DNA of 64,000 bases, taken from NCBI GenBank assembly GCA_039621445.1, contig CP154954.1:2418001-2482000 (forward strand), read 5' to 3'. Made by a program: the position numbers and the translations under genes. The notes under the pieces are model-generated. The model made no database searches. It was not told where the DNA came from and saw only the letters and a list, made by a program, of their open reading frames with translations. The stretch comes from Euglena gracilis. Taxonomy: Eukaryota > Euglenida > Euglenophyceae > Euglenales. This document shows positions 11,091 through 20,013 of this stretch, one piece after another (position 1 is the stretch's first letter; each line of letters begins with the position of its first letter).

Positions 11091-11315
11091 GTCGTTAAGG
11101 AACAACAACTTGTCAACAGATCAAGACATATTCTTTGCAGCATTTTTTTTTGTGTATTAGTGAGTGGCAGCCTCCAGCTAAAGGGGATTATCCACCCCGG
11201 GGGCCGGCCTTTAGCTGGAGGCTGCCACTCACTCATACACACACACACACACACAATGTGCAAAGAATATGTCTTGATCTGGTTGACAAGTTGTTTCTTA
11301 ACACCCCCAGCTCAA
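11091..11315. repeat. Long fold-back hairpin (~105-bp arms), A1
   Basis: The left arm begins TTGAGCTGGGGTCGTTAAGG; the right arm ends with its complement at 11315. The arms meet around a ~24-bp GC-rich spacer at about 11185-11208. The tips carry GGCAGCCTCCAGCTAAAGG and its complement. The right arm includes an (AC)n run that pairs poorly with the left T-rich stretch. Several mismatches are present in A1 (an AAC insertion on the left, a GG insertion on the right) that are absent in A2. Confidence 0.85.
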
Positions 11316-11329
11316 CGACTGAAAGACTG

Positions 11330-12151
11330 GGCTGGCTGGGCTCCCCCTCCGCCTTTCAGCCCTTCTTGAACAGGGGGGGGAGTCACTTGAAAGCTAGCGG
11401 GAGCTTCTTCCGCCTATTTGTTTTTTCTTGCGGCCAACTTGGTTTCCCTGTGCCTTGAAGGGTGGGAAGAGAAGATGTATGAAAGTTTTTTTGGTGCTGG
11501 GGAGAAGATCTTTCGCTCGCAGTTTTTTTGAAACATTTTCGCACAGCAGAAATCCAAAGAAACACACCCAACAAACGGCCAACCCCCACATTTCTTTGCA
11601 AGGTGTTTGAGAAATGCAAAAATTTGTGTTGTTTCTTTATAAAACGATTCGAGCAATGGCCTGCAAACTCATTGCGCCTTTTCAGGCAAGTTGTGTGGAG
11701 GGTCACACACTGCAAGAAGTGGGAAGGTAGAAAGACGCGGAAATGGAAGAATTGTTAATGGAGGGATTTGTCGGGAAGAAACTGTATTCAGTGTATCTTG
11801 GATGCACACTGGGCCGATATCGATACACAAACAAACACACATGCACGCACACGCACACAAAACAAACACACATGCAAAAGCCCTGGATTGCAAAGGTCGT
11901 GATTTTCTGCAAAGCACAAACATCCAAAATTATGCGACTGGGTGGTTTTGGAAGGTTGGGAGTGACGTCCCCCTCCCTCAGTGGTCGGTAATAAATTGCA
12001 CCATCATGGGCCCCCTGCACCATTCCGTCGTTTGCTTTGGGCAAATGGCCCGAGGTCCGGCTGGTGTGCCATTCAGCCCAGGGTCCGGCAACCAGGCAGG
12101 TGGCACAGCAAGAGAGCTAGAAGCACCTGTGAAGGCAACAGACACAGGCAT

Positions 12152-12182
<31 letters not shown>

Positions 12183-12235
12183 GTGAAATGACTGGGTGAC
12201 CGGTGTGACTGGGCGCGAACTGCGTCTGAACTCCC
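11330..12235. other. Noncoding, microsatellite-bearing stretch of A1
   Basis: No supported gene. Contains AC-rich microsatellite blocks (11820-11875 interrupted, 12150-12181 pure). 11330-11800 is much more diverged from its A2 counterpart (27870-28215) than any other part of the copy. Confidence 0.6.
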
Positions 12236-12239
12236 CCAC

Positions 12240-12460
12240 TTTAACCCCTCCTCATAAACCCCCAAACCTTAAACCTTGACTTATTATAACAACACGGGAA
12301 AAAATGAAAGCCGCGGGGGACGATTTTTTCGGCCGCAAACCACCAAAAACTAATTTCTTCGGCAATTTTTTGAGACTGACCATCATCAAACATGCCATTT
12401 TTAACCAAATTTGCGGAAAATTCGCCAATTCGCCAATTGGGGTCGTTTTGGAGGGTCACC
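12240..12460 (-). repeat. Dispersed repeat family F1, reverse copy
   Basis: Reverse complement of the F1 family. On the minus strand it reads TTTGCGGCCGAAAAAAT, then CCGCGGCTTTCATTTTTTC, then GGGGGTTTATGAG, matching 15425-15600 in order. The minus frame 12241-12465 spans it but is probably incidental. Equivalent at 28672-28890. Confidence 0.6.
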
Positions 12461-12488
12461 AACAATTCTTCGACTCCCCCAAACCCCC

Positions 12489-12562
12489 CATTTACAAACT
12501 CCCCCTAGGCCGACCAACCAAACCAGACCTTGTAAACCCCAGGGGGTTTACAAGTGGGGGGG
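12489..12562 (+). repeat. Shared ~75-bp motif F2 ending in a perfect GTAAACCCC/GGGGTTTAC palindrome
   Basis: GACCAACCAAACCAGA followed by CTTGTAAACCCC-AG-GGGGTTTACAAG (12529-12554, 12-bp perfect arms). The same ordered words occur at 15648-15716, 28921-28990, 32079-32148 and 63698-63768, where the palindrome reads CATAAACCCGGGGGGTTTGTG. It lies ~33 bp upstream of the exon acceptor at 12587. Confidence 0.6.
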
Positions 12563-12587
12563 TTAGGATTCTGCATGACCATCACAG

Positions 12588-12870
12588 GTGCTCGAGACAT
12601 CCCGCACTGCACGCCGCGTTAAACCCCGGGAAGAGGCACAGCCAACCACCTTCGCACATGTGCGGCCGTTGCGCGGTTTGCATGAAGCGGGCGTCGCCCT
12701 GCCGCCATGATTTCTATGCGGCGACGGCTCACATGGCCGACGACGGCCTCTTCCTCCGGCGCCACCCACAGCTTTTCTGGCGGGGTAACGTGGACACCCG
12801 GCCGGGCGTCCCCGACGGTCAGCAGCCCTCGATTCAGCGCGCGTGTGATTCCAAGTGTGCGACTTCTGAG
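12588..12870 (+). CDS. Exon-like island a (A1): Cys-rich, possible glycosyltransferase fragment
   Basis: Best exon candidate in the window: 283 nt, preceded by CACAG, ended by GAG|GTGAGT, open throughout, and clearly more GC-rich than its flanks. It encodes one split codon plus 94 codons with about ten Cys (CGRCAVCMKRASPC near the middle) followed by LFLRRHPQLFWRGNVDTRP. A W-R-G core after an L-F-hydrophobic stretch is seen in exostosin (GT47) and GT90 transferases, so it may be part of one; that is a weak, by-eye match. The frame continues past the donor to 13060, but composition changes. Sequence is identical in A2 and deleted in A3. Neighbouring exons that would join it cannot be fixed without transcripts. 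Confidence 0.45.
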
Positions 12871-13084
12871 GTGAGTGAATTGGTCGAGTCAGTGCCTGCG
12901 GGCCATTGTAAGCGGCGAAGTCGCCGTTGGGCAATTTCGACCTGTCCGAGAGTGCTGACATCGAAGATGTCGGTTCCTCGGCGTCGCCCGGCGCTCACGC
13001 CACAAAATTTCCACCGGGTTTCTTTTAATTCAGAAGACCGCCCCCCCCCCCCGGGTCTTTAAGAAAAACCTCCCCCCCCACCAG

Positions 13085-13290
13085 GCTTCCCCGTACAGCG
13101 CTGGTGCAGGGGGGTGGTACTGGGTTGATGTGGGCTCTCCCCCCTCCTGGGTGGATTCGGAGCTCGGACTTGATCCTCGGGCAATGTCCGTTTTGGTCGC
13201 TCCCCCTAGGCTGGGTCCAGGCAAGTCCCCTGGGTTCGATCTGGACCAACCCCCCACCTGCCCTCCCCGGAGGGGGGGGCGCAAATTCTC
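13085..13290 (+). CDS. Exon-like island e (A1), unidentified
   Basis: Preceded by a strong polypyrimidine acceptor (CCTCCCCCCCCACCAG). The second frame after the AG is open to TGA near 13290 and reads ASPYSAGAGGWYWVDVGS then PPSWVDSELGLDPRAMSV, which is far more protein-like than the overlapping frames. The aromatic/Gly motif could recall the (Y/P)-x-S-G-x-G-Y region of GT31 enzymes, but I would not call it on that alone. No donor is evident. Most of it is deleted in A3 (junction at 61372). Confidence 0.3.
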
Positions 13291-13424
13291 TTGAGATATG
13301 CCCTGTTTTGGACCACAAATTGCAGAAGGGCAAGAAATTTCTCCTATTTTTGATTTATTTTGGTCGAAGATGAGAGCGTTTTTTTCTCATTGGTTAGCAT
13401 TTATGGCCAGTTTCCCCCACAGGA

Positions 13425-13770
13425 CTCTGTCCTGGGGGGGTCCTGGGGGGGTCCCGCAAAAATTTTGTAGCACAAGATGGGGTTATTTTGAAGACTGGGG
13501 GTCTGGGGGGGCGGTAGCCCCCCCTCCCGGTAGCGGGCGCCGAAGGCGCCAGGAACTCCACGGTAGGTGGGTTATGTGGGTACCGCCCCCCCCCCCCCCG
13601 GTAGGTCCTGGGGGGGTCCTGGGGGGGTCCTGGGGGGGGTCCTCCACATACACAGACAAAATGAGCCAGAGGCGAACAACAGCGCCAGGCCAGAAGAAGG
13701 GATAAAAGGCACCAAAAAGCAGCCACAGTGCACACAGGGGGTCCTGGGGGGGTCCTGGGGGGAAAACTGG
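13425..13770. repeat. GGTCCTGGGGGG minisatellite-like block
   Basis: The 12-14 nt unit GGTCCTGGGGGG is repeated in three clusters (13426-13458, 13604-13646, 13738-13762), separated by short unique pieces. Counterparts: 29858-29890, 30036-30078, 30170-30195 and, reduced, 61567-61590 and 61755-61780. The complementary word CCCCAGGACCCC recurs in the 0.65-kb subunits (16650-16690). Confidence 0.7.
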
Positions 13771-14586
13771 CCATGACTCTTGGTTAGGCAATAAAAGCTG
13801 GGTTTGAGTGACTGATTCATCAACCGAGGTCACAAAGAAGGAATCAATGCCTTGTCTTCTGGAGTTCCAGGCTCAGTTGCCTTCGACACTCATCCCCAGA
13901 AAGCACCCTCTTCGAAATCCAGGCACCTGAAATTATGATTAAATGTTAATATAATCTTCTCATGTGCATTTTCCCCAAAACGGCCAAGCATGCCATTTTG
14001 GGCACTTGTTAGGGCAAAAAGAATGAAAAATGCAAAAAAAGTTTTCAGCTAGAACCGCCAGAAGGAGAAACGCTTGAGTGCTGGTTACCCCCCCCCCCCC
14101 AGGTCGGTCAGGGCCCCCCTTGTCCAGCCAATCAGCAACTTTTTTCCAACCAGCAGCTTTTTTCCAGCCCCGGCCCCTCCCCCCCTCGCCAACGAGTTTT
14201 ATTTGTTTCCAGCTGCCCAAAGGGTGGCTGGACAGTAACAGATTTTTCGCTTTCGGGGGGGGGGGGGCAAAAATGGGCCAAACCCGGGCAAAAAAATGTG
14301 TCGCAAGAGGGCAATGATATTTTGCATAATTGGCAGTTTTTTGGACGTTTTTTGCAGTTTCGATTTTTTGGTGCCTGGTTCAACCTGGTTCCGGCCCAGT
14401 TCCAGCCTGGGACCCGGGAGGGGGGGGGGGGTCAGCCAGCAACCTTTTTCCAGGCCAGCCCAAGTTTTCCAGCCTCTGAGATGGACCCCCTTGATCCAAA
14501 TGATGACCTAAAATGGCAACGGAGTTTGAGATTGCCAAAAATGTCTTTAAATAAAATAGGAAGTGTTTGTTGTTGCTTCATTTCAG

Positions 14587-14820
14587 GTTTTGCGCTCCTC
14601 CTTTGACCATGAATGCTTGCGGATCGGAGTTCTGTTTCAACCTTTTGGAGGAAATCGATGCGCATGGCAGTTCAACGCTGATTGGTGGAAATTCAAAACC
14701 GGATTTTTGATGGGGGAACAAATGGCCCCAAAAAATATGTTTCCGTTGTTTTTCCATTTCTCAGCCCCCAAAAGGACTAAAATGGCCAACACCGCGTTAA
14801 ATGACCTGAACCCCCCCAAA
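14587..14820 (+). CDS. Exon-like island d (A1), unidentified
   Basis: Follows an excellent acceptor (GTTGTTGCTTCATTTCAG). The frame begins VLRSSFDHECLRIGVLFQPF and contains QFNADWWKFKTGFL, a Trp/Phe-rich, protein-like stretch of about 45 residues. After it the frame runs on to a stop at 14821 through poorer sequence, so the exon probably ends around 14710, though no clear GT donor is seen. In A3 the same island has V to I, R to H and G to R changes and a one-base deletion that shifts frame, so that copy cannot encode the same product. Confidence 0.4.
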
Positions 14821-15126
14821 TAACCTGGCGGGCCCTTGCTCCTGGCGGGGGCCGAATAACCTGGCAGGGGGGAGGGGCAAAAAAAGATGGTTCCAGTAAC
14901 TTGCACCCCCCTTTTAGGCAAATTCCTTTACAGCGCTGAAAAAAAGAGCCCAAATAACCTGGCGGGGGGCAGGGCCAAAAGTTGGTTCCAACAACCTGGC
15001 ACCCCGTCAGGGTATTGGGGCGGGAGGGTCACAATGACCTCAAATCGCCCGAAATGATCCGCCCACACGGGGCCCAAAAGTCATCTTCGGGGTTTTAGGT
15101 TTATCTACGCATTTGGGCCACTTTAG

Positions 15127-15276
15127 GGAGTGCCGATGCCCGTGGCCCATCCCGTGCGGCGGCAGCTGGTGGCGCAGTACGCCCGGCACCCGGACTTCGA
15201 CGTGGCCGACATCTTCGTGGGCAACCACAAGCGGCCTGGCCAGTGCTGCGGGGTTCGCCTCCGCGGGGTGGGGGTG
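15127..15276 (+). CDS. Exon-like island b (A1): possible glycosyltransferase fragment
   Basis: The acceptor CCACTTTAG is followed by GGAGTGCCGATG. The frame reads GVPMPVAHPVRRQLVAQYAR and then HPDFDVADIFVGNHKR. The pattern R-x-x-L-V-x(5)-H-P-D-x-D-V fits the stretch after the WRG/FxG core of exostosin-like (GT47) and GT90 enzymes; this is suggestive only. A GGG|GTGGGG donor near 15276 is possible. Beyond it, A1 and A2 read on in frame but A3 differs by 2 nt. The ~150 nt here are identical in A1, A2 and A3 except at the first codon, although flanks differ by several percent between A1 and A3: the best sign of constraint in the array. Confidence 0.45.
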
Positions 15277-15424
15277 TCGCGCACAACACCGCAGAGCACA
15301 CCGCGCAGAAGCAAACTCACTTCGGGCCATAACACCGAAATTCGAATTGGAAGTTCCAGCTGTTTGTTTGGGCTGTTTGTGGGGGGGTCAAGGCTTGAAG
15401 TCAAGGAGTTTTTGGCCCAAATCC

Positions 15425-15600
15425 AACTCCCCCAAAATGACCCTGAAACCAAATGGGCAATTTTTAGCAAAGTACAGCATTTTTGATGTTGGTCGGTCAC
15501 ATAAAAATGGCCAGAAATAGTTTGGGGGGGTTTCAACCAAAAAAATTCGTCCCCAGCGGCTTTCATTTTTCTTCGCTGGGGTTTATGAGTGGGGGGGGGT
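15425..15600 (+). repeat. Dispersed repeat family F1, forward copy
   Basis: Ordered F1 words: CAAATGGGCAATTTTTAGC, GATGTTGGTCGGTCACAT, AAAAAAATTCGTCCCCAGCG, GGCTTTCATTTTTCTTC, GGGGTTTATGAG. Equivalents at 31856-32032 and 63435-63610. Flanked on the right by F2 at 15648-15716. Confidence 0.6.
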
Positions 15601-15737
15601 ATGACAGCGGGGGTTTATAAATGTAGCGGCAGTTCGCCTCCCCCCATTTATAAACCTCCCCCCTTCGGCTGACCAACCAAACCAGATCTCATAAACCCGG
15701 GGGGTTTGTGGGTTGGGGGGTTCCGTCGGTCCCCGGA

Positions 15738-15986
15738 AATTTTGGAATCCTGACCAGGGTGTTGCTAAAGCCGAATTGGACCCCATCCAATACCACTGGT
15801 ACTGCTTCCACTGCCGCTCATGGTTTCTCCACCCCTTCGGCATTACACCAACGCTTGGCCCTTGGGGTGGTTCTCAATCACACAGCTGTTGTCCCCCGTT
15901 CCGTTCAAAAGGATGGCCCGCTTTTGGCCATTGTTTGGCACCTCCCGGGAAAAGAATTTGTTCGGCGGCTGCTGCAAAATAAGTAA
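15738..15986 (+). other. Open island (A1) with two protein-like frames, unidentified
   Basis: Two overlapping frames are open: one reads ILTRVLLKPNWTPSNTTG and runs to a stop at 15984-15986; the other reads ELDPIQYHWYCFHCRSWF with a CxxC pair. Comparison with the inverted copy at 63779-63967 gives mainly non-synonymous changes in either frame, and a stop upstream in the second, so no purifying selection is visible. A2 equivalent: 32170-32418. Confidence 0.25.
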
Positions 15987-16483
15987 AACACGTCAATGGA
16001 GGGAGGGGTTGGAAAACGGCTGTTGGCTGGCTGAACGCCCCCCGGATGTTTCCATGATAAGCCCGACAGAATGACTTTTAAGCCGGAGGGGACCCTGCTG
16101 ACACGGGGGCCGACAGCCAGCATCTTTTTTTGAACCTCGGGCGAAGGGCGGCCGGGCGGTTATGGATCTTTGGCTTTCGGCGGTGCAAAACTGGGACGGA
16201 AATGCGCAAAAATGGTCGGATTTGAGCTGACCAGGGCAATTTTGGGTCTAAAAAAAATCGATTTCTGTCTAATTTGGCATTTTGGGGGGTGTTGATTTTT
16301 TTGGCGCCCGGTTCGACTCCACGTTGTGCCCAGTTCCAGCTGGGGGACCCTTCTTGACCTGCATCATTTTTATGATATTTTTTGTTTTTGCTGTTCTTTT
16401 TCTGGTCGCACAGAAGCTTTTTTTTTGAGGCTTTTTGTCATGACTCATTCTGTTTCATTTGTGGTTTCTCCTCGGGGGGCTGA

Positions 16484-16753
16484 GGGGCCCCGCCAACACC
16501 GTCGCCCTTCTGCCCGCCCAGAAGGGCCACCTACGGCCCTCCCTCGGGCTGTACTTCTCCCCCCCCCCCCCCGGAGCCCCTCACGTTCACCGGCCTGTGG
16601 CAGCACAACCGCAACCCAACGAGTCATGGCCAATTTCCCCCCCAGGACTCCCCAAGGACCCCTCCCCCCCCCCCAGGACCCCCCAAGGCAGGGTCCTGGG
16701 GAGAACTGGCCATGTGTGACTGCAACACAGCGACGTCGTTGGAAACGGCCCAG
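16484..16753 (+). CDS. Exon-like island c, first subunit (unidentified)
   Basis: A GC-rich island between GGGCTGAG and CCCAG|GTGGGT. In one frame the 5' part reads GPANTVALLPAQKGHLRPSL, and the 3' part reads CDCNTATSLETAQ up to the GTGGGT donor. The two parts are separated by C-tracts whose length sets the frame and varies among the roughly eleven subunits in the window, so a single open frame across them is not stable. Related islands: 17131, 17787, 32916, 33563, 34218, 40604, 41250, 41890, 50116 and 50765. The same GHLRPSL core appears in all. Function unknown. Confidence 0.3.
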
Positions 16754-17397
16754 GTGGGTGCCAGACCAAGCTGCTTTTTAACTCAGAGTCACCCTGGGCC
16801 ATGGGAGTGGTGGGTGGGTCCAGGGCTGACCCTCCCCCGGGAGGTTGGTGGTCCCTCGCCCCGGCGTCTGGGTATGGGTCGAGCCGACGTATTTTGTCGC
16901 TTCGTGTCAAAAACTACGAGGAAATGGGTTGCCAGCCAAAAAAAGATTTACATTGGTTTTTTACTGCTGATTTTTATGAATTTTATGACTTTTTTTGACT
17001 TACATCATTTTTATGATTTTTTTTGTTTTTGTTGTTGTTTTTCCGGTCGCCCAGAAAGTGTTCTAAAGAATTGAGGGTCTTTGTCATGACTCATTCTGTT
17101 TCATTTGTGGTTTCTCCTCGGGGGGCTGAGGGGCCCCGCCAACACCGTCGCCCTGCTGCCCGCCCTGAAGGGCCACCTGCGGCCCTCTCTCAGGCTGTTC
17201 CTCCCCCCCCCCCCCGGAGCCCCTCACGTTCACCGGCCTGTGGCAGCACAACCGCAACCCAACGAGTCATGGCCAATTTCCCCCCCAGGACTCCCCAAGG
17301 ACCCCTCCCCCCCCCCCCAGGACCCCCCAAGGCAGGGTCCTGGGGAGAACTGGCCATGTGTGACTGCAACACAGCGACGTCGTTGGAAACGGCCCAG

Positions 17398-17531
17398 TCG
17401 GCTCGACCCATACCCAGACGCCGGGGCGCGGGACCACCAACCTCCCGGGGGAGGGTCAGCCCTGGACCCACCCACCACTCCCATGGCCCTGGGTGACTCT
17501 GAGTTAAAAAGCAGCTTGGTCTGGCACCCAC
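17398..17531 (-). repeat. 134-bp micro-inversion within second subunit (A1)
   Basis: 16754-16887 in the first subunit starts GTGGGTGCCAGACCAAGC and ends GGGTCGAGCCGA. In the second subunit the same segment is present as its reverse complement, starting TCGGCTCGACCC and ending GGTCTGGCACCCAC, between the same flanks (ACGGCCCAG on the left, ACGTATTTTGTCG on the right; two extra bases at the right joint). A2 has it at 33830-33963. The subunits at 40864, 41516 and 50374 keep the forward orientation. Confidence 0.92.
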
Positions 17532-18086
17532 GACGTATTTTGTCGCTTCGTGTCAAAAACTACGAGGAAATGGGTTGCCAGCCAAAAAAAGTATCACATT
17601 GGTTTTTTACTGCTGATTTTTATGAATTTTATGACTTTTTTTTGACTTGCATCATTTTTATGATTTTTTTTGTTTTTTGCTGTTCTTTTTCCGGTCGCAC
17701 AGAAGTTGTACTAAAGAAACGTTTTTTTTGAGGGTCTTTGTCATGACTCATTCTGTTTCACTTGTGGTTTCTCCTCGGGGGGCTGAGGGGCCCCGCCAAC
17801 ACCGTCGCCCGGCTGCCCGCCCTGAAGGGCCACCTGCGGCCCTCCCTCAGGCTGTACCTCTCCCCCCCCCCCGGAGCCCCTCACGTTCACCGTTCTGTGG
17901 CAGCACAACCCCCGCACAGGCCCGGGGAGGGGGTGCGGGCTCCTGTCGCGACCTCCCGCCGTTGGGGACCCCAATGAGTCATGGCTAATTTCCCCCCCAG
18001 GACTCCCCCACGACCCCTCCCCCCCCTCCCAGGACCCCCCCCAGGACAGGGTCTTGGGGAGCGGGAGTCCCGGGGGCGCCACACGC

Positions 18087-18215
18087 CGGTGGACTGCTCT
18101 CACCTGCTTTCCGCCCTGCCGGTCCTTCTTCGACAACGCGCTCATCTGCTGCAACACGGCGACCCGCAGAACCCCGGCCATGGCCTTTTGGGTTGGCGAC
18201 GAGGAGCGGTGTTAA
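18087..18215 (+). CDS. Exon-like island with CNTAT motif (A1), unidentified
   Basis: Open frame of 42 codons ending at TAA 18213-18215. It reads RWTALTCFPPCRSFFDNALI and then CCNTATRRTPAMAFWVGDEE. The CNTAT word also occurs at the 3' end of island c (CDCNTATSLETA), and the DNA of the two is similar, so one is probably a duplicate of the other. A2: 34518-34646. B1 has only the last 24 codons, fused at 42010. No family recognised. Confidence 0.3.
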   Translation, partial: RWTALTCFPPCRSFFDNALICCNTATRRTPAMAFWVGDEERC

Positions 18216-18299
18216 GTACGTGGGCCCAGGGGATGGTGAGTGTCCAGAGGGTCAAAGGAAGTGACTGAATGCATTTGAGACAGCTGAATGGAGGTTTAA

Positions 18300-19060
18300 A
18301 AAAAAATCCCCCCGCATACTCAGGATGTGGTTTCACAGGTTAATTCATCTAGTTTTCGAAATTTTTTTTGTGAAGGAAAAATATTTTTTTGACATAATCG
18401 TCATTCTTTGCACCCTTCCTGCCAATCTAATTTCTCACACAATTTCCATTTTACTGTTTTTTGCAAGGGTGGATTTGTCTTCTCCTATTCGCCTCCCTCC
18501 CCCCGGATCGTGGTTGCTGTTTTTTTTTTTTTGAGGACGGACACACACTGGGGGGGAGGGGACTCCATGGGGGGTGTTTTGGCCAAGCAGTGCCAAAATG
18601 TCCAACTTTAGGTGCAAAGTCCGTCATTCCACCGTTCAGGAGGCAGGTGCCCCCCGGACTGAATTTTGAATTTTGGTGAAATGCCCCAAACGGCCCGGAA
18701 TTTGTTTGGGGGGGGGGTCCCAGCCCCCCCTCTTCAGGGGCTCGCGCCGGGCTGGGTGGGTGGGGGGAACACCCCCTCTCTCTCTTCGTATACATTAATA
18801 CATATCAAAAACTTTTATTGTATTAAATAGCCCAAGTCCACTGAGAAGGAAGGTCAAACCACCCCCCAAATGTCAGCAACCTCTCCAAATTTAAGCAGAA
18901 CCAAAATTCAAGCAACCCCTGAAATTAGGTGAAAAGAAGGGAAAATGCAGGAAAACAGCAGAGTGCCCGACCATGATATACGGGAAACACGGTGGTTTCG
19001 CTGGTGTAATTACCTCCGTTGTCTTTTTGTTGTTGCGGTTCTGAAAGGTTGAAGCCATTT
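18300..19060. other. Noncoding block of A1
   Basis: AT-rich start, then G-tracts (18707-18717) and pyrimidine-rich runs. No supported gene. Counterparts 34720-35480 and 42170-42940. In B1, AT dinucleotides are expanded at 42668-42682 (ATATATATATAT) relative to A1 and A2. Confidence 0.55.
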
Positions 19061-19073
19061 TGGCATTGCGAAA

Positions 19074-19321
19074 ATGTCAAACGAATTTTGTTGGTGCTTT
19101 ATCAATGTTGAACCTGTACCGCCCCCCCAACACCCGCCCCCCCCCTCCCGCCTGGGGGGCCCTACCTGCCCACAGCCCCCCCCCCGGCGTTCAAAAGAGC
19201 ACTTTGGGGAGCCGCTTTAGGTTCCCGAAACGTTGTCGGCATGGTGTGCCGGGACTGCTCCCCAGGTAACCACTTGGTCGAACGTGCGCTCACACACGTG
19301 CAAAAAAAGCCAGGGCCCTAG
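19074..19321 (+). CDS. Exon-like island h (A1), unidentified
   Basis: An ATG at 19074 opens MSNEFCWCFINVEP, then C-tracts, then LGSRNVVGMVCRDCSPG and a short basic tail before TAG. In A2 (35492-35740) and the first B1 unit (42954-43202) the two halves are in one 82-codon frame; in A1 and the other B1 units the C-tract length breaks it. The second half has a CxxC. The B1 units carry S-D-E for S-N-E. Function unknown. Confidence 0.3.
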
Positions 19322-19489
19322 AGACCCCCAGGCTGTTTTTTTTTCAAGGGAGGGCACACCCCCTGGAACCCCGCCCACACCCCCTGCACGACCCTTTTGA
19401 ATTTTTTTTACAGAAATTCTGGGCTTTTTTAAAGGGAAACTTTGGTTAAAATTGTCTGTGAGACATTTTTTTTACCATTGTTGGACCGG

Positions 19490-19745
19490 CACCGGCAACG
19501 GGTTTCTGAAGCAGGAGGTTGCTGGGGGGGGGGTTGGTCTGAGGCGGACTCTGCCGTGAGGCCCAGCCCGGAGGCCTGGGGATGGCTTCGGTGCAACGTG
19601 GAAACGTTTGGTTTGGAGAATGCCTTTGGATGGCCAGATTTTCGGGGGGCCCCTGGGGGTGCCACGCCGGGGCTGGCTGGCCGGTCCCCCCCCCCAGCAA
19701 TTGGCCAAGGGTCATGCGACAATTTCCTGGGCGGGAAGGTTTGAC
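19490..19745 (+). other. Open island with a protein-like frame, unidentified (A1)
   Basis: The frame reads TGTGNGFLKQEVAG, then after a G-tract EADSAVRPSPEAWGWLRCNV and ETFGLENAFGWPDFRGAP. The G-tract length differs between A1, A2 and B1, so phase is not constant. A2 35871-36164 keeps the two parts in one 97-codon frame. No family recognised. Confidence 0.2.
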
Positions 19746-20013
19746 ACAACCTGGACAAAAATAATGATGATGGGGAAACAAAAATAAGGAAAATACATGA
19801 TGGGGAATCGTCGAGCAGTTGCAAGGCTAAGCCTTCTCAACAACGCCAGAAATAGGGTGCCATTGAACGGGCCTTGTGTGTGTGCATGTGTGCGTGTGTT
19901 TGTGTGGGGGGGTGTCTTTATGTTCACAAACACATGTATCCCATCTGTCAAGTAGAATGTGTTAGTGCATTTGTGTGTGTTCGTGCAAAACAGTCATTTT
20001 TTTTTGCCCACAG

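Larger units (their letters stand above)
16352..18000 (+). repeat. Tandem 0.65-kb subunits, three copies (A1)
   Basis: Subunits start at TTGAC(C/T)T(G/T)(C/A)ATCATTTTTATGAT at 16352, 16991 and 17638 (periods 639 and 647). Each has a T-rich lead, CATGACTCATTCTGTTTCA, a GC-rich exon-like island c, a C-tract, CAGGACCCCCCAAGG words and a tail TTTATGAATTTTATGA. The second subunit carries a 134-bp inversion (17398-17531). The third is truncated and joined to different sequence after the C-tract. Confidence 0.9.

Noticed and set aside
16300-16325. B-box-like GGTTCGACTCC
   Set aside because: Matches a Pol III B box, but no A box lies at the right distance and related repeats (14370, 62385) have degenerate versions; not a tRNA, at most a SINE trace.
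17105-17731. 208-codon plus frame through the inverted subunit
   Set aside because: It depends on the inversion and on C-tract length; the tail is translated T-rich noncoding DNA.
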